NCBI GenBank assembly: GCA_001790315.1
Contig: MGCE01000196.1
Location: forward strand, 1-12,012
Reading direction: 5' to 3'
Length of the DNA stretch: 12,012 nucleotides
From: Candidatus Rokubacteria bacterium RIFCSPLOWO2_02_FULL_72_37
GTDB taxonomy: Bacteria > Methylomirabilota > Methylomirabilia > Rokubacteriales > CSP1-6
The translations under genes were made by a program, and so were the position numbers. Below the pieces are notes generated by a model, which worked only from the letters and a program-made list of their open reading frames with translations, was not told where the DNA came from and made no database searches. Each line of letters begins with the position of its first letter. The first letter of the stretch is position 1. This document shows, in pieces, positions 5,966-12,012 of this stretch.

Positions 5966-8320
5966 ATGAGGATCGATCGTCGGGAGTTCATCAGAGCGAC
6001 CGTCACCGCGGGTGTCGTGTCGGCCGTTGGCGCGGACCTGCTCGTGCCGCCGGAAGCCCAGGCGCAGCCGGTGGTCGACCGCTGGCAGAAAGCACCGTGC
6101 CGCTTCTGCGGCACCGGCTGCGGCGTGCTGGTCGGCGTGCGCCGGGGGCGGGTCGTCGCGGTGCGCGGCGACGCGGAGAGCGCCGTGAACCGGGGGCTCC
6201 TGTGCATCAAGGGGTACAGCCTGCCGAAGATCCTCTACGGCGCCGACCGGCTGACGACGCCGCTCGTGCGGAAGGGCGGGCGGTTCGTGCCCATCACGTG
6301 GGATGCGGCGCTCGATCTCGCCGCGCAGCGGATCAAGGGGGCGGTCCGCGCGCACGGCCCCGAGTCCGTCGCCGCGTACTTCTCCGGCCAGTCGACGATC
6401 TTCGAGGGCTACGCGATCAACAAGCTCTGGAAGGGCGGGCTCGGCACGAACAACCTGGAGGGTAACCCCCGCCTCTGCATGGCCTCCGCCGTCACCGGCT
6501 TCTACTCGACCTTCGGCATGGACGAGCCGATGGGGTGCTACGACGACCTCGACCTGACCGACACGGTCTTCGCGTGGGGCTCGAACGTCGCCGAGATGCA
6601 CCCGATCCTCTACTCGCGCATCGTGGCGCGCAAGCACCAGGATCCGCGCGTCATGCTCGTGAGCCTGCAGACGTTCACGAATCGCACCTCGGAGGAGCCG
6701 GCGGACCTCGCGGTGGTCTTCAAGCCCCACAGCGACCTCGCGCTCGCGAACGCGATGGCGCACGTCCTCGTCAAGGAGGGGTTGGTCGACCGCGAGTTCG
6801 TCGCCAGGCACACCGTCGCCAAGCGCGGGCTCGAGCAGATCGGCTTCGGCCTCCGGGACACCGACGAGTACGGCGGCCAGCCGCCGAGCTGGGCCACCTT
6901 CAAGCCCTTCAGCGACCGCGGCACGGTCATCACGTTCGACGAGTACGTCAAGTTCCTCGAGCCGTACACGCCCGAGCACGCCGAGCAGGTGTCGGGCGTT
7001 CCCGCCGACCGGATCCGGACGATGGCGCGGCTCTACGGCGACCCCGCGCGCAAGGTCGTCTCGCTGTGGACGATGGGCTTCAACCAGCACACGCGCGGCA
7101 CCTGGATCAACAACCTCCTCTACAACCTCCACCTGCTGACCGGGAAGATCGCGGCGCCGGGCAACGGTCCGCTCTCGCTCACGGGACAGCCGTCGGCGTG
7201 CGGCACCACGCGCGAGACCGGCGCGCTCGCCCACCTCCTGCCCGCGGGCCACTTCGTCGCCAACCCCGAGCACCGGAAGAAGGCCGCGGAGATCTGGAAG
7301 GTCCCGGTCGAGCGGATCTCGCCGCGTCCCGGCTATCACACGATGGAGATGTTCCGGGCGCTCGACCGCGGCGACGTCAAGGTCATCTGGATCAACACCA
7401 CGAATCCCTTCCAGACGCTGCCCCACGCCGGGCGCTACCGGACGGGCGCGCGCCGCGGCGGCGACCGGTTCGTGATCGTCTCGGAGGTCTACCCGAGCGA
7501 GACGTCGCGCCTCGCCGACCTCGTCCTGCCCTCGGCGATGTGGGTCGAGAAGGAGGGGATGTTCGGCAACACCGAGCGACGGACCCAGCACTGGGCGAAG
7601 ATGGTGGAGCCGCCCGGCCGGGCCCGCGACGATCTCTGGCAGATCGTCGAGCTGGCCAAGCGGCTCGGCCTCGGTGGCCTGTTCGAGTACGGCGACGTGC
7701 CGCTCCAGAAGGGCCTGTTCGAGGAATACCGCCGCTGGGGCCGCGGCAAGGGCAAGGACCTGGCGCCGTACGAGGTCTACACGAAGGTGCGTGGCGGCCT
7801 CCGCTGGCCGGTCGTGGACAACCAGGAGACGCGCTGGCGCTATCGCGAGGGCTTCGATCCCTACGTGAAGAAGGGCGAGGGGGTGAGGTTCTACGGAAAC
7901 CCCGACGGCCGGGCGGTGATCTGGGCCCGCCCGTGGGAGGCGCCGCCGGAGGCGCCGGACGGCGAGTACCCCTTCTGGCTGACGACCGGCCGCGTGCTCG
8001 AGCACTGGCACACGGGCACGATGACGCGGCGAGTGCCCGAGCTGCACCGCGCGGTGCCGTTCGCGCCGGTGTGGCTCCACGACGACGACGCCAAGGCCCT
8101 CGGCGTGGCCGACGGCGATCGTGTCCGGGTGGCGTCGCGGCGGGGCGAGGTGGTCGCGCGGGCGCGGGTGGGCGGGCGGAACACGCCGCCCCGCGGGACG
8201 GTGGTCGTCCCCTTCTTCGACGAGAGCGTGCTGATCAACGTGGTCACGCTCGACGGCTACGACCCGATCTCCAAGCAGCCCGACTTCAAGAAGTGCGCGG
8301 TGCGCGTGACGAAGGCGTGA
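5966..8320 (+). CDS. napA: Periplasmic nitrate reductase, molybdopterin catalytic subunit
   Basis: NapA reduces nitrate to nitrite in the periplasm using a bis-MGD molybdenum cofactor and one [4Fe-4S] cluster. The 784-residue protein opens with a Tat signal (DRREFIR at 4-10, then a hydrophobic stretch to about residue 34). The cluster cysteines are Cys45, 48, 52 and 80, in PCRFCGTGCGVLVG and LCIKGY; Lys82 is the conserved lysine between cluster and pterin. Cys171 in RLCMASAV is the molybdenum ligand. Other NapA signatures are FGMDEPMGCYDD, EMHPIL, WTMGFNQHTRG, LTGQPSACGT, MWVEKEG, GRVLEHWHTG and MTRRVPELHRA. The overall match to Escherichia coli NapA, recalled from memory, is extensive. It is about 44 residues shorter than that 828-residue protein, mainly from a missing insertion before LQKGLFEEY (near 580-590). 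napB follows 16 bases downstream. No napD chaperone gene is in the window. Confidence 0.97.
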   Translation: MRIDRREFIRATVTAGVVSAVGADLLVPPEAQAQPVVDRWQKAPCRFCGTGCGVLVGVRRGRVVAVRGDAESAVNRGLLCIKGYSLPKILYGADRLTTPLVRKGGRFVPITWDAALDLAAQRIKGAVRAHGPESVAAYFSGQSTIFEGYAINKLWKGGLGTNNLEGNPRLCMASAVTGFYSTFGMDEPMGCYDDLDLTDTVFAWGSNVAEMHPILYSRIVARKHQDPRVMLVSLQTFTNRTSEEPADLAVVFKPHSDLALANAMAHVLVKEGLVDREFVARHTVAKRGLEQIGFGLRDTDEYGGQPPSWATFKPFSDRGTVITFDEYVKFLEPYTPEHAEQVSGVPADRIRTMARLYGDPARKVVSLWTMGFNQHTRGTWINNLLYNLHLLTGKIAAPGNGPLSLTGQPSACGTTRETGALAHLLPAGHFVANPEHRKKAAEIWKVPVERISPRPGYHTMEMFRALDRGDVKVIWINTTNPFQTLPHAGRYRTGARRGGDRFVIVSEVYPSETSRLADLVLPSAMWVEKEGMFGNTERRTQHWAKMVEPPGRARDDLWQIVELAKRLGLGGLFEYGDVPLQKGLFEEYRRWGRGKGKDLAPYEVYTKVRGGLRWPVVDNQETRWRYREGFDPYVKKGEGVRFYGNPDGRAVIWARPWEAPPEAPDGEYPFWLTTGRVLEHWHTGTMTRRVPELHRAVPFAPVWLHDDDAKALGVADGDRVRVASRRGEVVARARVGGRNTPPRGTVVVPFFDESVLINVVTLDGYDPISKQPDFKKCAVRVTKA

Positions 8321-8336
8321 GGGCGAGGGCACGACG

Positions 8337-8654
8337 ATGAGACAGGAGCGCTGGAAGACGGGAGTCGTGGCGGCGGGGGCGCTCGTGCTCGCCCTCGGGC
8401 CGTTCACGGGCGCCGCGCTCGGGCAGGCGCCCTCCCGCACGGGTGCGCGGCTCCCCCGGACCTACGAGGGCGCGCCGCCCCTCGTGCCGCACGACGTCGA
8501 GAGCCGCAAGGGGCTCTGCCAGGAGTGCCACGCGACCGGCGCCGAGGGCGCGCCGATCACGCCCCATCCCGATCGGAACCACGCCTGCGTCCAGTGTCAC
8601 GTGGGGCAGGATCTCTCCGTCAAGCCGTTCGTGCCGTCGACGTGGCGGCGCTGA
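8337..8654 (+). CDS. napB: Periplasmic nitrate reductase small diheme subunit
   Basis: NapB is the periplasmic diheme cytochrome that passes electrons to NapA's iron-sulfur cluster. This one has 105 residues with a signal peptide (about 1-30, ending ALGQA). The mature part carries the family signature PPLVPHDV, then CQECH (61-65) and CVQCH (84-88). His52 in VPHD and His77 in TPHPDRNH are the expected distal ligands of the two bis-histidine hemes. It is shorter than E. coli NapB (about 149 residues), having a minimal N-terminal region. A GAGGG seven bases before the ATG serves as ribosome binding site, and the 16-base gap from napA supports co-transcription. Its electron donor is usually a tetraheme NapC; here the nine-heme NapC-like protein or its partners upstream are the likely substitutes. 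Confidence 0.93.
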   Translation: MRQERWKTGVVAAGALVLALGPFTGAALGQAPSRTGARLPRTYEGAPPLVPHDVESRKGLCQECHATGAEGAPITPHPDRNHACVQCHVGQDLSVKPFVPSTWRR

Positions 8655-8771
8655 GCGCCCGCCCTCCCGACACGGTCGCATTCGCCGTCACTCCTGCGGT
8701 ACCATGCCCTCCGTGAGATCGATGTGATCCTCCGAGCGGCATCGGACCCCTGCGCCGGAGGGCGCGGGTCG

Positions 8772-8776
8772 GGAGG
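8772..8776 (+). promoter_or_regulatory. Ribosome binding site suggesting a CTG start for the kinase
   Basis: GGAGG, within GGGAGGGAGG (8771-8780), ends six bases before an in-frame CTG at 8783. No ATG, GTG or TTG occurs in this frame between the in-frame stop at 8714 and the GTG at 8867, which lies inside the first membrane helix. Confidence 0.5.
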
Positions 8777-8782
8777 GAGGGC

Positions 8783-9688
8783 CTGACGGAGCGGGTTGCG
8801 CCCGGTCACTCGAGGCTGCGCTGGCTCACCGTCTGTGGTCCGGCGTCGTACCTCACCGCCCTCTCGGTGGGCGTCCTCTACTACCACCCGCATCCCCTGC
8901 CGCCCTTCTGGCCGGCCTTCGTCGTGCTCCTCACGCTCAGTGCGATCGGGACGCTCGTCTTCTCGCGCTTCGTGTTCTCGCACGTGGAACGGCAGGAGGA
9001 CGAGATCGTCCGGCGCAGTCGCGAGCTCGCCGACGTGAGCGAGGCGATGGCCGTCATCAAGGAGCGGCAACGGATCTCCCGCGAGCTCCACGACAGCCTC
9101 GCCCAGACCCTCGGCTATCTCCACCTGCAGCTGGCCGACCTCGAGCATCGCGTCGCCGCGGGCGAGCGGGTCCAGGTGGAAGCCCGGCTGGCCGAGCTCA
9201 GGACGGTCGCCCGGGGCGCCTACGAGGAGGCGCGGCAGGCGATCTTCGGACTCCGGAGCATGGTGTCCCGCAGCCTCGGGTTGATCCCCACGCTCACCGA
9301 GTACCTCCACGACTGGAACCGGCAGACGGGCATCGCGGTCGATCTCAGGGTCGGCGCCGACGAGACCTTCACGCTCCCCCCGGTCGTCGAGGTGCAGCTC
9401 ATCGGCATCATCCAGGAGGCGCTGGCGAACGTCCGCAAGCACGCGGGCGCCCGCAGCGTGGTCATCAGCGTCGAGCGCGATCCGACGTTCGCCCGGGTGG
9501 CGATCCACGACGACGGCCGAGGCTTCGATCCCGGGGAGGAGGCGGCGGCGACCTCGTTCGGGATCGAGACGATGCGGGAGCGCGCCGAGGCGGTCGGCGG
9601 GAAGCTCACCGTCAGTTCCACGCCCGGCGAGGGCGCACGGGTGGAGGTCGAGCTCCCCATGACGGCCCCGGCGGGCCAGAGACCGTGA
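8783..9688 (+). CDS. NarX/DesK-type sensor histidine kinase
   Basis: This is a membrane histidine kinase of the HisKA_3/HATPase_c class that pairs with LuxR-type regulators. Numbering from the CTG at 8783 (301 residues), two membrane helices (about 14-34 and 42-62) are joined by a very short loop around YYHPHPLPPF, so there is almost no periplasmic sensor domain. A coiled linker follows (about 66-92). The phosphoacceptor is His103 in RELHDSLAQ. The ATP-binding domain shows the N box (IQEALANVRKHAGA, Glu212 and Asn216), DDGRGFD (about 243-249) and the FGIETMRERA G2 region. The first standard start codon, GTG 8867, would cut off the first helix; a well-spaced GGAGG favours CTG 8783, so the start is uncertain. 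It overlaps the response regulator by 4 bp and lies directly after napB, suggesting control of nitrate respiration. The stimulus may be redox or membrane state; it is not shown. Confidence 0.9.
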   Translation: MTERVAPGHSRLRWLTVCGPASYLTALSVGVLYYHPHPLPPFWPAFVVLLTLSAIGTLVFSRFVFSHVERQEDEIVRRSRELADVSEAMAVIKERQRISRELHDSLAQTLGYLHLQLADLEHRVAAGERVQVEARLAELRTVARGAYEEARQAIFGLRSMVSRSLGLIPTLTEYLHDWNRQTGIAVDLRVGADETFTLPPVVEVQLIGIIQEALANVRKHAGARSVVISVERDPTFARVAIHDDGRGFDPGEEAAATSFGIETMRERAEAVGGKLTVSSTPGEGARVEVELPMTAPAGQRP

Positions 9689-10347
9689 AAAGCACCCGGG
9701 TGCTCGTGGTGGACGACCACGCGCTCTTCCGCAAGGGCGTGGCCGGTCTCCTGCGTGACGCCGAAGGCTTCATCGTCGTCGGCGAGGCACGCGACGGACG
9801 CGAGGCGGTGGCGAAGGCGCAGGCGCTGACACCGGACGTCGTTCTCATGGACGTCTACATGCCGGGGATGGACGGCCTCGAGGCCGCCCGACGCATCGGG
9901 CAGGCCGTGCCCTCGGTCCGGATCGTCATGCTCACCATCTCCGAGGAGGACCAGAACCTCTTCGAGGCTCTCAAGGCCGGCGCGCACGGGTACCTGCTCA
10001 AGAGCGTCGAGCCGGAAGAGCTCTTCCGCACGCTCCGCGGGATCGTCCGCGGCGAGGCGTTTCTCACGCCGTCCATGGCCACCAAGCTCGTCGATGAGTT
10101 CACCCGCCGCAGGGGCGTCGAGGCCGCGGCCCCGGCCGGTTCCATGAGTCCCCGCGAGTGGGAGGTCCTCGAGCTGTTGACGCGCGGCGCGGTCAACAAG
10201 GAGATCGCCGCCGCGCTCCGCATCAGCGAGAACACCGTCAAGAACCACCTGAAGAGCATCATGGACAAGCTGCACGCCGAGAACCGCGTGCAGGTGGTCG
10301 CCTACGCGCTCCGCAAGGGCCTCGTGAGACGCTCACCGCCCTCGTAG
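9685..10347 (+). CDS. NarL/FixJ-family response regulator
   Basis: This 220-residue DNA-binding response regulator is the partner of the preceding kinase, with which it shares a GTGA overlap. The receiver domain (about 4-120) contains the acidic pair Asp10-Asp11, the phosphoacceptor Asp56 in VVLMDVYMPGMDG, Thr84 and Lys106. A linker leads to a LuxR-type helix-turn-helix (about 153-210): SPREWEVLELL, then NKEIAAALRISENTVKNHL. This layout is typical of NarL, NarP and relatives, whose members often bind inverted heptamers. The GTAGYCC dyads immediately downstream (10374-10428) are candidate targets, which is inference. A hairpin with a T-run ends the transcript 27 bases after the stop. The gene could instead control something other than nap, because NarL-like pairs are diverse; the family assignment is firm. 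Confidence 0.94.
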   Translation: MKSTRVLVVDDHALFRKGVAGLLRDAEGFIVVGEARDGREAVAKAQALTPDVVLMDVYMPGMDGLEAARRIGQAVPSVRIVMLTISEEDQNLFEALKAGAHGYLLKSVEPEELFRTLRGIVRGEAFLTPSMATKLVDEFTRRRGVEAAAPAGSMSPREWEVLELLTRGAVNKEIAAALRISENTVKNHLKSIMDKLHAENRVQVVAYALRKGLVRRSPPS

Positions 10348-10373
10348 CTCCGGCTCGCCGCCCCCACCCGAAC

Positions 10374-10396
10374 GGGCTACGAGGGGTAGCCCTTTT
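10374..10396 (+). terminator. Rho-independent terminator after the response regulator
   Basis: GGGCTAC (10374-10380) pairs with GTAGCCC (10386-10392) around a GAGGG loop, followed directly by TTTT. The hairpin lies 27 bases after the response regulator stop. The same arms are also part of the GTAGYCC half-site group, so a dual role is possible. Confidence 0.75.
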
Positions 10397-10408
10397 GCGT
10401 TCTGCCCC

Positions 10409-10428
10409 GTAGTCCTTCCGGGGACTAC
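10409..10428 (+). promoter_or_regulatory. Inverted repeat, candidate operator
   Basis: GTAGTCC (10409-10415) and GGACTAC (10422-10428) form a perfect 7-bp dyad around six bases, about 85 bases upstream of the diheme gene. With the terminator arms it gives four copies of GTAGYCC in 55 bases. No T-tract follows, so an operator is likelier than a second terminator. No consensus -35/-10 is visible nearby. Confidence 0.45.
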
Positions 10429-10500
10429 CGCGGCGCGGGCAGGACCGCGACAGTAGGAGCCGCGTGTACCGTCGGCCTGCCATCCACACCGGCACGACAG

Positions 10501-10506
10501 AGGAGG
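10501..10506 (+). promoter_or_regulatory. Ribosome binding site of the diheme gene at 10515
   Basis: AGGAGG lies eight bases before the ATG at 10515. It decides that start over an in-frame GTG at 10464, which would add 17 residues before the signal peptide. Confidence 0.8.
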
Positions 10507-10514
10507 ATCAACCG

Positions 10515-11270
10515 ATGAGGCGTGATTGGGTTGTTGGCGGTTGCGCGTGGCTGCTGGTGGCCGGACTCCCCCTCGGCGCCGCCCTGGCGCAGACCCCGGC
10601 GCCCGAGAGCGTGGCGACGGGTGGGCTGCTCTACGACAAGTGGTGGAAGGCGGTGCCGGGCGCGAAGGCCCCCGTCGGGGATCACCCCGTGTGGGCATCG
10701 CAGACCACCAACAAGCTGAAGGGCGAGGCGACGTGGCGGTGCAAGGAGTGCCACGGCTGGGATTACCGGGGAAAGGACGGCGCCTATGGCTCCGGCTCCC
10801 ACGCCACGGGGTTCCCGGGGGTCATCGCCGCCGGGGGCAAGAGCCTCGACGAGCTGAAGGCCATCCTGAAGGGCTCGGCCGATCGCAGGCACGATTTCTC
10901 CTCCGTCCTGAACGATACCGCCTTGACCCACCTCGCCACGTTCCTCAAGCATGGGCCGGTGGATCTGAAGCCCCTCATCGACCCCAAGACGAAGAAGGCC
11001 GTGAAGGCCGACGCGGACGCGGGCAAGAAGTCGTTCGAGGCCTGCGCCGCTTGCCACGGTGCCGACGGAGCCACGCGGAACTTCGGGAAGCCGGACAAGC
11101 CCGAGTACGTGGGGACGGTGGCCAGGGCGAATCCCTGGGAGTTTCTGCACAAGGTCCGCTTCGGCCACCCGGGGTCGGACCCTCCGATGCCCTCCGGCGT
11201 GGAGCTGGGGCTGAGCCTGCAGGACGTGCTGGACCTCCTGGCCCACTCGCAGACCCTGCGCGACAAGTGA
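10515..11270 (+). CDS. Diheme cytochrome c (WRCKECHGWDY type)
   Basis: This periplasmic diheme cytochrome c has 251 residues. The signal peptide covers about 1-26 (ending ALAQ). The N-terminal domain contains GLLYDKWWK (37-45), a conserved-looking HPVW (57-60) and the first heme at CKECH (76-80) in WRCKECHGWDYRGKDGAY. The second domain holds CAACH (177-181) and a likely methionine ligand, Met225, in DPPMPSG, giving a classic class I fold. The family occurs near respiratory oxidoreductases in environmental bacteria; I do not recognise a named member. It stands after a terminator and a candidate operator, so it probably starts a new transcription unit with the downstream barrel protein (18-base gap). 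It may donate electrons to, or accept them from, a partner beyond the window; a link to nitrate reduction is only contextual. Confidence 0.88.
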   Translation: MRRDWVVGGCAWLLVAGLPLGAALAQTPAPESVATGGLLYDKWWKAVPGAKAPVGDHPVWASQTTNKLKGEATWRCKECHGWDYRGKDGAYGSGSHATGFPGVIAAGGKSLDELKAILKGSADRRHDFSSVLNDTALTHLATFLKHGPVDLKPLIDPKTKKAVKADADAGKKSFEACAACHGADGATRNFGKPDKPEYVGTVARANPWEFLHKVRFGHPGSDPPMPSGVELGLSLQDVLDLLAHSQTLRDK

Positions 11271-11288
11271 GCCTCGGGTGATCGTCGG

Positions 11289-12012
11289 ATGATGGGGCGG
11301 CGGGGGGCCCTCCTCGTCGTCGGGCTCGTGCTGCTGCGGGTGGCGTGCGCGGCCCCCCTCGCCTCCGCGGGCGGGGGGAGCGACAACGACGCGGAGGTAA
11401 GCCTGCCCGCCACGCTGGTCACCGAGGGCGCCACGCCCGCCACGGAAGCCGAGGCGACGTTCACTCTCTCCAAGTCCCGAGAGGAACGACAGTACGGGCT
11501 GGGGTTCAGCAGCCTCCAGTACGCCCCGGTCCCGTCATTCGGCGTCAAGCTGGCCGTCCCGGTGATTCTGCGCGACCCGCGAGGCCCCGAGCTCGAGCCC
11601 AGCGTGGGCGGGATCGGCGACGTGAGCCTGATGGCGAAATACGCCCCGCTGATGCTCCCGGCTCGCCAGCTCGCGCTGTCGGGCGGGATCAAGCTGACGT
11701 TCCCGACGGGGAGCGAGCAGCGCGGGCTGGGAGGCCTGCTCGCCCTGGCCCCGTTCCTGGCCGTGGGCAAAGGGCTGGGCCCCTTCAGCCTCCAGGCCGA
11801 CGCCAGCTATAGCTGGCAGCTCAACCGCCCTCGAACGATCGAAGCCGAAGAGGAAGACGAGCCCCGCGTGCGGCCGGACCGGCAACAGCAGGTCACCGCC
11901 AACCTGACGGCCACCTACGCCCCCGTGGCGGCCCTGGCCCTGATCGTCGAGCTGAACAGCGTGACGGCCGTGACGGGTGACGACGCCCTGAACGAGCGGG
12001 TGCAGCTCTATG
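11289..12012 (+). CDS. Outer-membrane beta-barrel protein, 5' part
   Basis: The frame is open from the ATG at 11289 to the window end (241 residues, no stop). A signal peptide is visible (about 1-27, ending LASAG). The mature sequence shows alternating hydrophobic/polar strands with Gly/Tyr/Phe turns: TFTLSKSREERQYGLGFSS, the strand pair around PSFGVKLAVPVIL, GGIGDVSLMAKYAPL and GGIKLTFPTG. This pattern resembles the transporter family annotated as meta-pathway phenol-degradation-like (MetA/PF13557), which are outer-membrane channels. An acidic insertion (EAEEEDEP, about 189-196) probably forms a surface loop. A second ATG directly follows the first, and the ribosome binding site is weak. The 18-base gap from the diheme gene suggests a shared operon, so a channel-plus-cytochrome pairing is possible. 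The substrate is unknown and the family call is moderate. Confidence 0.75.
   Translation, partial: MMGRRGALLVVGLVLLRVACAAPLASAGGGSDNDAEVSLPATLVTEGATPATEAEATFTLSKSREERQYGLGFSSLQYAPVPSFGVKLAVPVILRDPRGPELEPSVGGIGDVSLMAKYAPLMLPARQLALSGGIKLTFPTGSEQRGLGGLLALAPFLAVGKGLGPFSLQADASYSWQLNRPRTIEAEEEDEPRVRPDRQQQVTANLTATYAPVAALALIVELNSVTAVTGDDALNERVQLY

Noticed and set aside
4388..8440. Very long antisense open frame (1350 residues) opposite the nine-heme gene and napA
   Set aside because: Its translation is Arg/Ala/Val/His-rich and low in complexity, the usual shadow of a GC-rich gene. It covers unmistakable napA and heme motifs on the other strand and has no recognisable domain.
8714..8730. GATCGATGTGATC-like stretch considered as an FNR or CRP box
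   Set aside because: It does not fit TTGAT-N4-ATCAA or TGTGA-N6-TCACA symmetry well enough.

Overview
The window is about 70% GC by eye and almost fully coding on the + strand. It comes from a Gram-negative bacterium with a heavily heme-loaded periplasm: Tat and Sec signal peptides, some 43 c-type heme sites and an outer-membrane-barrel-like protein are visible. An uncultured high-GC lineage such as Rokubacteria/Methylomirabilota or a deltaproteobacterial relative would fit, but no taxonomic marker is present, so this is a weak inference.

Layout. (1) 2-196 is the 3' end of a triheme c7-type cytochrome, followed by a perfect 13-bp hairpin. (2) 364-5842 is a tightly overlapping six-gene operon: a diheme cytochrome c, a second triheme c7-type cytochrome (paralogue of the first gene), a 13-heme cytochrome with a C-terminal membrane anchor, a cytochrome b, a NapC/NirT-type membrane-anchored nine-heme cytochrome, and a soluble nine-heme cytochrome with an internal duplication. 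Every junction overlaps, four of them by 4 bp. (3) 5966-8654 is napA-napB, the periplasmic nitrate reductase catalytic subunit and its small diheme partner. No napD, tetraheme napC, napF, napG or napH is in the window. (4) 8783-10347 is a NarX/NarL-like two-component pair: a membrane histidine kinase with almost no periplasmic domain, and a LuxR-type response regulator. (5) 10348-10514 is a regulatory stretch with a terminator and four copies of a GTAGYCC half-site. (6) 10515-11270 is a diheme cytochrome c, followed by the 5' part of an outer-membrane beta-barrel protein that runs off the window.

Working model (inference). Quinol is oxidised at the cytochrome b and/or the NapC-like subunit. 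Electrons pass through the 13-heme and nine-heme proteins and the small triheme/diheme carriers to NapB and NapA, which reduce nitrate to nitrite in the periplasm. The two-component pair may control these genes. The unusual point is that an elaborate b/c multiheme module of 36 predicted heme c sites (resembling the Cbc-type quinol oxidoreductases of Geobacter) stands where a simple tetraheme NapC is expected. The module could equally serve another acceptor, including extracellular ones.

No gene-free stretch exceeds 300 bases. No tRNA, rRNA, CRISPR array, insertion sequence or transposase was seen.
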